A stretch of 64,000 nt of DNA, taken from positions 40,887,675 to 40,951,674 of the forward strand of contig NC_061812.1 of NCBI RefSeq assembly GCF_021462225.1, written 5' to 3'. Both the position numbers and the translations under genes were made by a program. The notes under the pieces were generated by a model. It saw only the letters and a program-made list of their open reading frames with translations, was not told the origin of the DNA and searched no databases. The stretch's first letter is position 1; every line of letters begins with the position of its first letter. Positions 1-10,299 of the stretch are shown one piece after another. This stretch comes from Girardinichthys multiradiatus. Its lineage: Eukaryota; Chordata; Actinopteri; Cyprinodontiformes; Goodeidae.

Positions 1-907
1 AGGTGGAACAGGAGGAGCCAGCTTTTCCAGCAGCTCCTTAAACGCCCTCCAAGCCATCAGCGAGGGCGTTGGTAACCCAATGTCTGCATCTCTCACATCT
101 CCACCACCCCACAAGCCGGACAGCTCCCCAAGCATCAACTCCACCAACCAGGCAGCAGGGGGATCCTGTAAAGCAGGCCCCCCGCCATATTCAGAATCCA
201 AGAGCCCAGGCAGCTCACTGGGGCCTGCTGGAGAGCAGCAGCTCTCGCACACCCCGACCACTGAGGGCCTTCCTGACAGGCCGGACAGCCACGCTTGCAT
301 TGGCACGGGAGAGTCCAATCGACGGGCCCCTGACAAGTGCAACAGGAAGCTTCTGCAGCTCCTCACATCTCCTACAGATGAGCTGGTGCCGCCTAATCAA
401 ACGCTAACATCTGCACCCACTTCATCACCAGACATGAAGGACGGAGCCCCTGGAGTAACCAGTCCCTCCTCTACAACAGGAGTGTCATCCTCCACGAATG
501 GGAATCACGGCGCTGTGTCGTCCTCTGGGGCCACAAACCAGTCACTGCAGGAAAAACACAAGATCCTTCACAAGCTCCTGCAGAATGGGAACACGCCTGA
601 TGATGTGGCTCGCATCACAGCCGAGGCCACGGGCAAGAGCAGCTTGGATTCAGGGACACCGGAGCCAGGTCCTGCAGCCTCTGCAGGGGGAAAGGGATCC
701 GAATCCAAGAAGGAGCAGCACAGTCCCAAAAAGGAGAAACCCCGTCCCCTCCTTCAATACCTTCTCAATAAAGATGACTCTAAAGAAGGTGGCGATGTAA
801 AGCCAAAGCTGGAGGATTTGGACAGGAGAGGAACAAAGGGGGTTGGAGTCACCAGCTCGGGCCCTCATAGCATGGATGGGAAGGTGAAGCTGGAGCCATC
901 TGATGAG
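1..907 (+). CDS. ncoa3: ncoa3 exon with the three nuclear-receptor LxxLL boxes (5' edge outside window)
   Basis: Reading starts at base 2 and stays open to a GAG|GTAGGA donor. The opening [12 protein letters not shown] is a conserved p160 segment. Box 1 (LLQLL) is encoded at 350-364, box 2 (LHKLL, followed by [19 protein letters not shown]) at 566-580, and box 3 (LLQYLL, followed by NKDD) at 749-766. These amphipathic helices dock in the AF-2 groove of nuclear receptors. Between them the exon is S/T/P-rich with a short basic KKEKPRP run. This is the single large central exon typical of p160 genes. I see no disruption. Confidence 0.95.
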
Positions 908-3900
908 GTAGGACTCAAAATGTTTCTGTTATAGATGGTGTCAGACTAAATAAATGGACAGATTACATTTATTATTAATCATTTTTGTTGCTTCAGACGG
1001 AGACTCTGGAGACCATTTTGGGTGTTCCACGGAGCAACTCCGGATTCTATCCTGAAACCGACTCCAGAGCTGGAAAGGAAGCAGGAAACAAACAGGGAGC
1101 AATGCCAGACAGTTTCCTTGGTGAGTCATCTTAATTGAGCACATCATAGACAATAATCAAAGACTAGGAATGCTCGGTGGGAAAACAATAATGCTGCAGC
1201 CTGCAAACGTATTCATACCCCTTGACATTTTTAACATAGTTCCTCGTAACATCCACAAACTTTAATGCATGGTACTCGATTTTTTTTATAAAACACCATC
1301 ACCATGACAGCGCATCTTTGAAGTGGAATACAATTCAGGTTTTCAAAATTATTAATAAATAAAAATCTGAAAGGTGTATTATTTTTTGGGCTCCCTACCA
1401 GATCTGCACATCTAGAGTCTGAAAATCAAGAAAATATTTTTCCAGTTCTTCTTAGCAAAATGGCTCATGCTCTATCAGATTAGATACAGCATCTGTGAAA
1501 TAAAGTATTTCAAGTCACTAATTCCTTTGGAGCTCTGGCTGTGTGTGTAGTGTTATCCTGCTGGAAGGTGAACCTAAAAGAAGAAAAGCTTCCACACAAC
1601 ATGATGCTACCACCAGCATGTTTTACAGTTTAGATGGTGTGTTCGTGGTGATGTGCTGTGTTCATTTTCCACAACATATAGCGTTGTACATGCGGACCAA
1701 AAAGTCTAACTTTGGTCTCATCTCACCAGAGCATCTTCTTCCTCGTGTTTGCTGGGTGCCCTTCGTAGCTGCGTTCCCAAACCTTAGCTGTCAATGTCTG
1801 CAGCTCCTCCAGAGTTAACATGCGCCTCTAGGCTACTTCTGTTGTTAATGCTCTCCTTGCCTGGCCTGGATTTTGTTTAGGAATGTCAGAGTAAATGCGG
1901 TTGAAAAATAATGCATGCCACACGTTTCAGATTTTTATTGGTAAGGAATGTGCAAAATGTGCAACATTTACCTTCTACTTAATTACTTATCCTACTGTGT
2001 TTTGGTCTGTCACATAAACTCTTAATAAAACAAACCCAAATGTGGCAGAGTTCAAGAGGTATGAATAGTCTTTCAAGGTGTCGGGAAGCTTAAATATGCA
2101 GATCTGTTTACAGAGGGGTTTTTATGTCCTCTAAGTGGATTGTGTAGCAGGTACCAGTGTTTAAATGCATATTGAACCTGTGTTTTAGATGGGGAAAGAG
2201 TCTCTGGCATGCCTGCGCAGCGTGCACCTTTTCAGAGAGCCTTGTCCTTGGATGCTAAGCCCATTGATGGAGAGATAGCAGCAGGAGGTGGACTGACAAC
2301 AAGACAGAATGTCCCCTGTCCATCATTGGTTAAACAGGAGAACATGGAGCCTTCAATACGACCCGGAGCTGTGCCCAATGGCTTTCCTGGAGGCATGGGT
2401 GTGTGTCCACCACGAGGAAACGCAACAAGTAATTTAAGCACCACATTCTTTACACACACTTGATAAAAACAGGATCTCACAAAATAGACAACATGCTAAA
2501 ATGAATGAAAAATACTTATTAGTTGCTTAAGCTAAATATCTTTTAAAATGCAGAGTTTTAGGGTGCCGTATTAGTCGAGTTATAAAGCTTGTATTTGAAA
2601 CTGTTCATCATATGTTGTTCAGGAGGCATGGGCAGGGGTATCCATCAGCGTCCTCCAATGGCAGTTCCAGGGGAATGGGGAATGCAGAGGCCCAACAGCA
2701 ACCCTGTGACCGGACCGGGACACCCGGGCATGGCTCGTTCTGGCCAAATGGGAGTACCCATGATGAACCGCTCCAACAGTGTCCCTGCAAACACCAGATC
2801 TATGCTGCAACAGCAACTCATGGATATGGGTACGTAATGAGTTCTATGATCTGAATTCATCTCTTCTCAGTTAATCCGCTGTTTTTTTGGGGGGGGGGGG
2901 ATTATAAGGCAAAATAGCAATATGAAATCCCAAACTACAATGATAGAAATCTGTTGATGGTATTCCATGATCCCGTTTGTGTTTGCAGCCTGAATAAGGC
3001 ACGTTTTCATACTCAATTGGACTGCTGTTCATACTATCTCTTGAAATTGATAAAAACAGTTTTATGGTTGATATTACATCTTCTTTTTTTTTTTTTTTAC
3101 ATACAATGTCTACTGTCACTTATGCAGGTAATAATGAAGGTGGTATGGTCATGAGCCCATTTGGTGGAAATGGCCCTCCTCAGTCTCCCTCCTGGCCTGA
3201 CCCTGCCATGGGAATGGACAGACCGCAAAACTGTACAAACAGGTAAATATTTTGCTGCTTTACATTTCCTTATTCACACCTTTTTTTTTTTTTTTTACTT
3301 CAGGTTCATTTAAGTAGCCGATAAGACATAGTTTCTGATTGTAGTTTCTGACAGAGACCTAATCCTTTTCATGTCACTGGTTGACTTAGGGACACGTTTG
3401 TGCATCCCCTTGAGGAGCTCCTGGGGACTCTGCCCAGTAATGATGGTCCAACTGATGAAAGGGCTCTTCTTGACCAGCTAGACTCTCTTCTCAAAACCAC
3501 TGATGTCATTGCTCTGCAGGAGATAGACAGAGCCCTGGGAATCCCTGAAATAGTTGGCCAGGTAATAATTGAACTTGGAGCATAACATTTGGAACCTCTT
3601 ACAGATGTTTGTGCCCATAATTTGTTGCTAACTACATCTAGCTGTTTGCTCATCATTCATAATTTATCCATCCATCCATTTGTTCTTCATCCATCAGCGC
3701 ACCCTTTGCCACTATGACAGCTTTAAGGTCTAGGAGTGTGTTTATATGAATGTTTGAACCATTCTTGTTGTAAGGTCACACATTTAGATGAAAAGTGGTT
3801 ATTGAGGTGGTTGTTCTGTCGGGTTAATGCTACGACTCTGTATTGCGCAAGTCAAGTTCTTCCACACCAAACTCTTTATGGAACTTCCTTTGTGCACTGG

Positions 3901-6900
3901 TGCACAGCCATGTTGAGATAAGAAGGGGCCATCTGCAAACTATTCCCCCAAAGTTGGGAGCATGAAATATCTTGGTCTAATGAAGCATTTAGAGTTCCTG
4001 TCATTAGAACTAATGCCCCTTTTCCACTGGTCCTTACTCGGCACGGTTCAGTACGGCTCTACTTTTTAGGCTTTTCCATTAGGTTACATTACTATTCTTA
4101 GTACCTGGTTGGATGTGGTGCCAAGCGAACCGATCCGTGCTGACACCCCAACATCAGAAGACTGTTGGTCACTGATTGGTTAGAGGGCAGCGTCACTAGT
4201 CACTGCATATTTTAATAACTAATATATTCAACCATTAAATTGTTGTACACTGGGCTTATTGTGTATAGAACCACTATAGCAAGTTGGCGTTAGATAGCGT
4301 TAGCGTACCCTCAAATCTCCTCTAGCTTGAACTCTTCAGTTCGATACCGCTCCATGGCTTCTCCTCTCTCCTGTACTTATCCAGAATAATTTGTCTTGAT
4401 TCGCCTGCCTCCTTCTCTGGCTCCTCTTTCACTCGCAGTGTGACAACAGTCATAGACTGAGCAGCAGGTCCTCCATTGTTGTTGTGTTTATGTCGCTACA
4501 AATCAGGTCACGTTAGTTTTTCGGACTGTGGGGCCACCTTGCTTTTGACGAACCTGCCCACAATGAGATGGTACTCAGTTATAATTTAAAACTAACCAAA
4601 CCGCGTAGAGTAGAACTGGCCCGGATAGAGTAGGATTTAGTAGAGAGGGAATTTTATGATTTTCTAATGGTATACATAACCATTAGAAACAGTTTGTCAC
4701 ATGATGTGAAATTGTTGCTGCTGTTTGATCTTACATGTAGCGACCTGCTTTGTGCTGCTATGTTACCCTGTTGCTCCAGGAAAGTTTGCTTACATGACTT
4801 CTATCTTCATCTGTACCAGGCGCAGGGACCCGAAGGCCCCCAGCAATGCCCAGATCAAGTACAGGGGTCATGCCTCCCATCGGAACCCTTTCCGGGTCTC
4901 AACTCCTCCATGACCTTGGACCAAAAACCTATGTATGGCCAGGCCTACCCAGGTGCCCCATCGATGGGAATGCAGCCTGGTTATGTCGGTAACACGATGC
5001 AAGGCCAGTCTCCTGGAGGCTTCAACCCCATGATGAACCAGATGGGCCAGGCAGGAGGCTTCCCTGGCATGGCAAGCATGGGGGCCATGGGTAACCCCCG
5101 TGCAAACATGCAGAGACCTCGCATGATGACTGCCACCAAACCTCTCCGTCTGCAGCTGCAGCAGCGACTACAGGGACAGCAGGTGATCACACAGACTGTC
5201 TTCACCCTGAGAATGGTCTTATTAATTCTTCTTCTTTGTTATTTCAATTTACTTTAAATGCAGAAAACATTGTGGGTGCTTTGAAAAGTGTTTTATATCT
5301 CCTCCGGCAGTTTATGAACCAGGCACGACAAGGCATGAAAATGGAAAATGTCCCTGGAGGAAGCCCCGCCATGCGCTCAGCCATGCAGCCTGGCATGCAG
5401 TCAGCAGGAATGAGTGGTCAGGTATGCAGTCAACACTTTACATATCATTTCAAATTACTGAACATGGTGTGTTGTTAGCAAACCCAGTGACTGCATGGAT
5501 TCATGTTTGCAGCCTGGTTTCATGAATGCCCAGATGATAGCTCAGCGCAACAGGGACAACATGATGAGGAGGCAAAGGATGATGATGCTAATGCAGCAGC
5601 AGCAGCAGAATCAAGCAGCAGCAGCAGCAGGAGGCTTCAGCCCTCCTCCTAATGTCACAGCACCAGGGGGCATGGAAAGCCCCATGGGAGGGCCCCCCAT
5701 TAATCAGCCTGGACAGCAGGGTTTCAACTATGGAAGTAACTACGGTGAGCTGAGTGAGGAAGAGACATCTGTCAGCAACATTTCTACCTGATTCTCGGAT
5801 TTCAGCATTGTTGCTGGTGTTTTTGCAGGGATGAACCAGCAGGGGGACTCAACTTTCATGGCTCCCGGTAGCAGTCCGCCAGGAAACATGATGCAAGGCC
5901 GAATGGGAGGTCCTCCTCACAACACCATGATGGCTGTTAGGCAGGGGAATCCCCAGGGTGGCCACATGTACACATCTGGAGACAAAGGCTGGCCACAGGG
6001 AGGAATGCCACGCAATAGGTGTGTATCAGCAACAATTCATTGGATCCTTTGGTCTTCTAATGGTTTTAGTTCTTTAAATGGCCTTTACGTGCAATAATCT
6101 GAGAGGTTTTTGACTCTGTTCTATTTCTAACCTATAAAGTCTGCTTGGTTTTACCTTTCCAGCCCGTATCCTCAGCAACAGTTCCCACAGCCAGCCAACC
6201 AGGGCCAGTTTGGACCCATGATGATGAACGCCACAATGAGTGGACCTGGGCCAGTCAGTGGCTCAGCAGCAGGGCAGATGGCTCAGATGCAAGGCCAAAT
6301 GGGCATGAACCCTATGGGAATGAGCAGACTCCCAATGGGACCTGATCAGGTAGATAATAGTTTGACCCAGTAGTCTCTTGCAGTAGTACTAAACCTTAAA
6401 CTTTTGACATTTTGTCACGCTACAACCACAGACTTCAGTGCATCTCATTTGGTTTTAATGGGATAGACCAACAAAAAGTAGCACCTAAGTTTGAGGTAGA
6501 AGGGGAAAAACATACAATAATCTAAAAATCATTTGTGTTCACCGCAGCCAAGTTAACACTAGGTGACTTTTTACCGTGATTAGTCATTTGGCACTTTCTT
6601 CTTTGCAAAATAGCTCAAACTCTTCTAAATAGAGTAGCCAGAGTTTTAACCTTTATTCTAACATATGATATGCTTTGATCTTAACCATTCATTTCTAGTG
6701 TTGACTGCATGTTTAGGGCCATTGTCCTGCTGGAAGGTGAACCTCCACCTCAGTCTCAATTCCTCTACCGTCTTAAGCAGGTTTTCTTCCTCGATTGCCT
6801 CGCCTACCTGCTTTGTTCCTTGGTCTTCATGATGCTGTTTCTTCACTAAAGTTCTCTATCAAACCTCTGAGGCCTTCACAGAACAGCCACATTTAAAATG

Positions 6901-7167
6901 ACACATTTAGACTGTATTTACTAATAAGGGTGAGTTCTGAAGGCAGTGGTTCCCCTGGGTTTTACCAAAGGTCATCAGAGTAAAGTGGAAGGAATACAAA
7001 TGCATGTCACCTGTTTAAAAACTAATTTGTGTTGTTCTATCACTTCAAATTTCAGTAACATGCATTAAAGTTGAGACAGTAAAATGTTTAAATGTTGGAG
7101 GGTTAGAGTGACGCAAGAAGTGTTTCATGATCTAACTCTTGCTCTGTCTCTGCAGAAGTATTGCTGA
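1..7167 (+). CDS. ncoa3: ncoa3 (nuclear receptor coactivator 3, SRC-3/AIB1), 3' portion, 12 coding exons
   Basis: Nuclear p160 coactivator that binds ligand-bound nuclear receptors and recruits CBP/p300. The visible coding exons are (1)-907, 997-1120, 2189-2428, 2623-2829, 3128-3242, 3390-3561, 4820-5182, 5311-5421, 5513-5744, 5829-6018, 6163-6349 and 7156-7167. Every junction has GT/AG and matching phase, giving 952 codons plus TGA. In order the protein shows an S/T-rich region, three LxxLL receptor boxes (LLQLL, LHKLL, LLQYLL), an acidic CBP-binding AD1 with ERALLDQL and [10 protein letters not shown], a Q/M-rich C-terminus with [11 protein letters not shown], and a terminal KYC. The motif [10 protein letters not shown], the MGPDQKYC-type end and FSPPPNVTA point to NCOA3 rather than NCOA1 or NCOA2. 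The bHLH-PAS N-terminus lies left of the window. Three introns carry transposon relics and none touches an exon. Confidence 0.95.
997..1120 (+). CDS. ncoa3: ncoa3 exon
   Basis: Follows a TTGCTTCAG acceptor and ends at CTTG|GTGAGT, 124 nt, phase 0 to 1. It encodes [13 protein letters not shown], matching the LDAILGDL-type acidic helix that follows box 3 in NCOA3. It is open in the frame set by the preceding exon. Confidence 0.88.
1121..2188. mobile_element. ncoa3 intron holding a degraded Tc1-type transposon (about 1195-2085)
   Basis: The intron core resembles a Tc1 element whose transposase read on the - strand. The + strand shows the antisense landmarks seen again and again in this window: CTGCTGGAAGGTGAACCT near 1560, ATGATGCTACCACCAGCATG near 1603 (antisense of the GGG-rich transposase motif) and TTTGGTCTCATCTCACCAGAGCA near 1711 (antisense of WSDE). 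The edges read CGTATTCATACCCCTTGACATTTTTAA near 1208 and a reversed counterpart near 2055. Many stops make it inactive. It lies antisense to ncoa3. Confidence 0.7.
2189..2428 (+). CDS. ncoa3: ncoa3 exon
   Basis: Acceptor GTGTTTTAG at 2188, donor ACAA|GTAATT. It is 240 nt and keeps phase 1 at both ends, so it could be skipped without a frameshift. The peptide includes [11 protein letters not shown], matching the PPYNRAVSLD-type segment of NCOA3, then a G/P-rich stretch. Low-complexity composition is normal for this part of p160 proteins. Confidence 0.9.
2623..2829 (+). CDS. ncoa3: ncoa3 exon
   Basis: Acceptor TTGTTCAG, donor ATGG|GTACGT, phase 1 to phase 1 (207 nt). Encodes a G/P/M-rich segment with [17 protein letters not shown], the counterpart of the RSNSIPGARPVLQQQ region in NCOA3. 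Confidence 0.92.
3128..3242 (+). CDS. ncoa3: ncoa3 exon
   Basis: Acceptor CTTATGCAG after a T-rich tract, donor ACAG|GTAAAT, phase 1 to 2 (115 nt). Encodes MSPFGGNGP then [10 protein letters not shown], matching the LGSWPDGMLSME-type segment just before AD1. Confidence 0.9.
3390..3561 (+). CDS. ncoa3: ncoa3 exon encoding the CBP/p300-binding domain (AD1)
   Basis: Acceptor GACTTAG, donor CCAG|GTAATA, phase 2 to 0 (172 nt). The sequence LEELLG, then [14 protein letters not shown], then [12 protein letters not shown] is the helical AD1 that co-folds with the NCBD of CBP/p300. It is the most conserved part of the p160 C-terminal half. LEELL is itself an LxxLL motif. Confidence 0.96.
3562..4819. 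mobile_element. ncoa3 intron with two repeat relics (about 3690-4000 and 4005-4650)
   Basis: The first relic resembles a fish Tc1-type element in antisense, with the landmarks CAAGTTCTTCCACACCAAAC near 3853 and AAAGTTGGGAGCATGAAAT near 3951. It is followed directly by a MITE-like block. That block opens CCCCTTTTCCACTGGTCCTT and closes with a diverged inverted copy rich in TCTACTCTA-type words near 4605-4650. No long open frame fits a host exon here. The superfamily of the second block is not certain. Confidence 0.5.
4820..5182 (+). CDS. ncoa3: ncoa3 exon
   Basis: Acceptor TCTGTACCAG, donor CAGCAG|GTGATC, 363 nt, phase 0 at both ends. Encodes a G/M/Q-rich region containing [17 protein letters not shown] and PRANMQRPR, then the conserved [13 protein letters not shown]. 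These match the post-AD1 segment of NCOA3 step by step. Confidence 0.95.
5311..5421 (+). CDS. ncoa3: ncoa3 exon
   Basis: Acceptor CTCCGGCAG, donor GGTCAG|GTATGC, 111 nt, phase 0. Encodes [17 protein letters not shown], matching the FLNQSRQALELKMEN-type stretch of NCOA3, then an M/S/G-rich tail. Confidence 0.93.
5513..5744 (+). CDS. ncoa3: ncoa3 exon with the polyglutamine region, here only five Q
   Basis: Acceptor TGTTTGCAG, donor TACG|GTGAGC, phase 0 to 1 (232 nt). Contains [13 protein letters not shown], a basic/methionine run, QQQQQ, AAAAA and FSPPPNVTA. In mammals the Q tract at this place is long and length-variable. Here it is five Q, then NQ and five A. Confidence 0.95.
5829..6018 (+). 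CDS. ncoa3: ncoa3 exon
   Basis: Acceptor TTTTTGCAG, donor AATAG|GTGTGT, phase 1 to 2 (190 nt). Encodes [15 protein letters not shown] and [13 protein letters not shown], matching the SSPPNAMMSSRMGP and MKGWPSGNLARN segments of NCOA3. Confidence 0.93.
6163..6349 (+). CDS. ncoa3: ncoa3 penultimate coding exon
   Basis: Acceptor CCTTTCCAG, donor GATCAG|GTAGAT, phase 2 to 0 (187 nt). Encodes PQQQFPQP, then an M/G/Q repeat ending in RLPMGPDQ, the sequence just before the family's KYC terminus. Confidence 0.93.
6350..7155. mobile_element. last ncoa3 intron with a degraded Tc1-type transposon (about 6395-7075)
   Basis: The + strand carries antisense transposase landmarks: GGCCATTGTCCTGCTGGAAGG near 6717, then TTCCTTGGTCTTCATGATGCTG near 6816. 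The second is the antisense of the MKTKE-type transposase start also seen near 53741. The left edge TTTTGACATTTTGTCACGCTACA near 6403 looks like the end of a Tc1 terminal repeat. It is inactive. The real splice acceptor CTCTGCAG lies beyond it. Confidence 0.65.
7156..7167 (+). CDS. ncoa3: ncoa3 terminal micro-exon coding part (Lys-Tyr-Cys-stop)
   Basis: Directly after a CTCTGTCTCTGCAG acceptor the sequence AAG TAT TGC TGA gives K-Y-C-stop in the phase required by the donor at 6349. GPDQ plus KYC is the NCOA3 C-terminus, so only 12 nt of this exon code and the rest is 3' UTR. Too short to find as a free ORF. Confidence 0.93.
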   Translation, partial: KYC

Positions 7168-8830
7168 GGACCTGTAGCAGACTCTTTCAGCTGGGAAGGC
7201 CTGGGCTGGACCAGGACCAGACCGTAGATATTCCCCTGCGAAAGAGAGCATAAATGATTACACAGAAGACTGGGTACAGTGCGTGGTAATATGGCATTGT
7301 ACTGCAATAAAAGAAATGAGCCACAGAGACTACTTTGTGCAAGTCGGAGCCTTGGAAGCACAAAGACAACATGGCTGTGTGGGTCTGTTTGGGTGCCCAA
7401 CCTAGAGCTGTGGGGCAGTATTCAGCGCCACAGCCGGGCTACAGAACAGGACTAAGGTACAACTGGCTGTGGCTGCACTTTACCAGGAAGCTTCTTTGTT
7501 TCTGTCGGGGAAAAAAGGTGGATGCAATATTCCTTCATCTTTACAGCCTTACTAGAGATTCAATGCCTTTACAACAGTATGTTTAGTTTATTGCTTTTTC
7601 CTTAGCCTTTGAATGCACCTCATTCTTAAGTCATTGAAAGCTATAAGCACACAGTTTACTAATAATGTTATGCAGATTGGAGCAATAATTCTTGCCTCTA
7701 TGCTTTCGGCTGTAACTGAGCATCATAATCCATGTTTAAAAAAAACAAATGGTACTGCAGTATTAGACGTCTCATATGTCTTCTGTGAATATGAATTGTA
7801 AATACTTGAGAAATATATATCACACCTGCTTTTTATAGGCCCATTCTAGCACAAAGAGATGAGACCTGGTTGTATTTTTGTGTCCCATAGGTCAACATTG
7901 ATTTGGTTGGTTTTTACCATTTGCAACACATTTGGTGTCATTTTCCGAATGCTTTTACATTTTCCTTAAAGGTTTGTGTTTCACCTTTTAGCAAGGCACT
8001 TTTTATAAGCGAGGAGTACCTGACCTGTTGAAGGTTTGTGCTTTGACCCGGTCACGGGTTTTACAGGAAGTTGGTTAAAGTGACCGAACAAAAAGAGATG
8101 AACTAGTTAAGGTGAGTTAATTGATTTAGTTGAGACACCTTCCTTTCCCACGAGCTCCCTCCTTCAGCTGCAGGTTTAGTTCGCGCCATCTTAGTTTTGA
8201 CTGTTATTGACTGGCAGGATCTACCTTTTCAACACGCGCAATCCAAAGATATTTTTCCACGTCTCTGTGTATAGTTATAGGTTTTCTGATGTACATTTTT
8301 TTTTTTGAGATGTGTTATCTATCATTGGAACGGTAAATGGGTACATATCATGGATGTTTAAAAACAAAAAAAAGAAAAACATAGGACGCTTCTGGAAATG
8401 GAGGAGACTGCTCAGCTCAGCGAAGTGAAGAGGACCTGAAACTTTGAACTTGTTGGAAGTTTTTCCTTCCAGGAAACAAAAGCATGTGTTGCTGTGTTCA
8501 ACAAATACCAATGGAATGACATCCACTTTGAAACATATCAAATATTTCTTCTATTTTTCAGGAAGTAGCATTGATTTTTGTTACTTCAAGAAACAGGAAC
8601 TTTGTTGAGTGAAATGAAGTACAAAAGAGAGAATTTTTTGTTTTTCTTTGTTTGGAGGTGGAATAAGCTGACATTTTACGGGATGTATATTACAATGTTT
8701 TCTGTTGATGTTGATATTGTTGTAAATACAAATTTATATTTAAACCTTCTGGACTCTCACTCCTCATTCATATCGGCATGCACATCATCCAGTGTCGATC
8801 TAATAAAAACATGTGGCTTTCCCGTTAGTC
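7168..8830 (+). other. ncoa3: probable ncoa3 3' UTR
   Basis: No coding exon is evident. The sequence becomes increasingly AT-rich and ends near GATCTAATAAAAACATG, where AATAAA at 8802-8807 is a good poly(A) signal. An earlier AATAAA near 7306 could give a short form. The exact end is an inference from signal position; long 3' UTRs are usual for this gene. Confidence 0.6.
8802..8807 (+). terminator. ncoa3: candidate ncoa3 poly(A) signal AATAAA
   Basis: Canonical hexamer after an AT-rich run, followed by TGTGGCTTT-type downstream sequence. Chosen over the AATAAA near 7306 because the sequence between looks like continuous UTR. Moderately sure. Confidence 0.5.
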
Positions 8831-10299
8831 TAATATTCTTTTACAAGAAAAGCTCTTGCTTTTATTTCCCCCAATATACACCAGATAAATATCAAATGTT
8901 TGCAAATGTTTTTTTCTTTTTTAGATTCTTAAAAAAAATCTTAGGAAATCTTAAAGACAAAACATTCGCAGACTTTGGCCAATTTAGGATCATGTGACTT
9001 TCATGTTGGATAGTTGTTTGAAGTGATTGCAGTGCAATTAAATCAGCAATGTGAAACTAACAACACACCATTACAAATAATCAGTATACATACCGATACT
9101 TGCATTAAGCATGTTAAAAGTAAGTGCACACCTAAAATGAAATCAAAGAGAATAAAATCTTTTGCATTATTTTTTTCCAGACAGCTTGGAAAGCTATTTT
9201 GAATTATATTAAAAACCTGAATCTGTTCATTTTATTCCAATTACAAAGGCGTTTTTTTTTTTTTTTTTTTTTTTTGTCTTGTTTCAATAATCAAACTCAT
9301 TCAGAATAAAGTGCTAGAAAAATAATCAAAGGAAAAGAAAAGCAGCCTAAGTTGGAATTAACTAAGGACTGATTCTTCCAAATGCTGTAAAAAAAAAAAA
9401 AACTTCCTGGAGCGTTTTGCTCCAGGAAGTAGTTCACTGGAAAAAATCATGAGGTTAAGAAATTATGGCATTAAAAGTTAATCTAAGTGATTTATGCACT
9501 CTTAGACTACAGTTCAACTCTCCTGGCAGCGTGTAAGGGAGTTACAAGCTTGTATTGTAATATTTGAGATGCATTTTGTTTTGCTGTCTTCACTGGCAGT
9601 TATGAATCCAACCTGGTGCATTTTCATGATTGCCTGCCTGTGGTTCTTTTTCAAATGCATGCAGACATTGTGTACTGTACAAATATTTTTCTGGTGTGAG
9701 ATTTTCAAATACAATTGCAGATTTCTTTCAACTTTAACAAACCTTGTCTACATTAAAATGTTAAAATTACATCACTGTTTCTTTGACAAGCATTCTTTAC
9801 TTGATCCTAACCAGTGGGTCCCAAACTTTATCGAATACTAGTAGTAGCTTAATTAAACAAGGACATAACGACAACATATACTACCAATTAAAAATGTTTA
9901 AGTCCTAAAAACACAAATAATAGAAAATCAAGTGTATATTAAAAATATACTATTTTAAACACATAATAATAATAGGCAAGATTATTAAAAAGACAATAAT
10001 AGCATGTAAACCCTTTAAAAATGAGTACTCGTGTAATTTGTATTTTTTGAAAAATGTCTTAATTACCCCAACTTTAGAAAACACCGACCGATTCCAATTA
10101 TCACTGGTTTTTTTGTATTAACAGATAGAGGAAAGTAAATCTTCTACAGTTTAGTCTGTTTCAGCAGCAAATCCTTAAGAAAGCATCAACTGTGCTACAT
10201 ATAAAGAACAGAAATGCAGTCAAAAAGAGAGAATGGGCTTAAGATTGTTTAGTTATATTGTTTATCTTAAATTATTCTTGGTAAATTCAGAAAAGCTCC
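8831..10299. other. AT-rich intergenic DNA between convergent ncoa3 and id1
   Basis: No gene seen. Holds a 24-base T run (9252-9275), a perfect hairpin (9402-9430) and near 9811 a CAGTGGGTCCCAAACTTT word that resembles a hAT-type terminal sequence without a visible partner. The rest is simple AT-rich sequence. Confidence 0.6.
9402..9430. repeat. perfect 12-bp hairpin next to an A-tract
   Basis: ACTTCCTGGAGC at 9402-9413 and GCTCCAGGAAGT at 9419-9430 are exact reverse complements around the loop GTTTT. The left arm follows a run of A. Read on the - strand it is a GC-rich stem followed by T's. Function unknown. Confidence 0.8.

Noticed and set aside
69..407. 112-codon frame overlapping the first ncoa3 exon in another frame
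   Set aside because: It is a shadow of the exon. The ncoa3 frame carries the LxxLL boxes and continues across splice sites.
9388..9430. Hairpin plus T-run as a bacterial-type terminator
   Set aside because: The setting is a vertebrate nuclear chromosome, where this signal has no such role. Reported only as a structural oddity.
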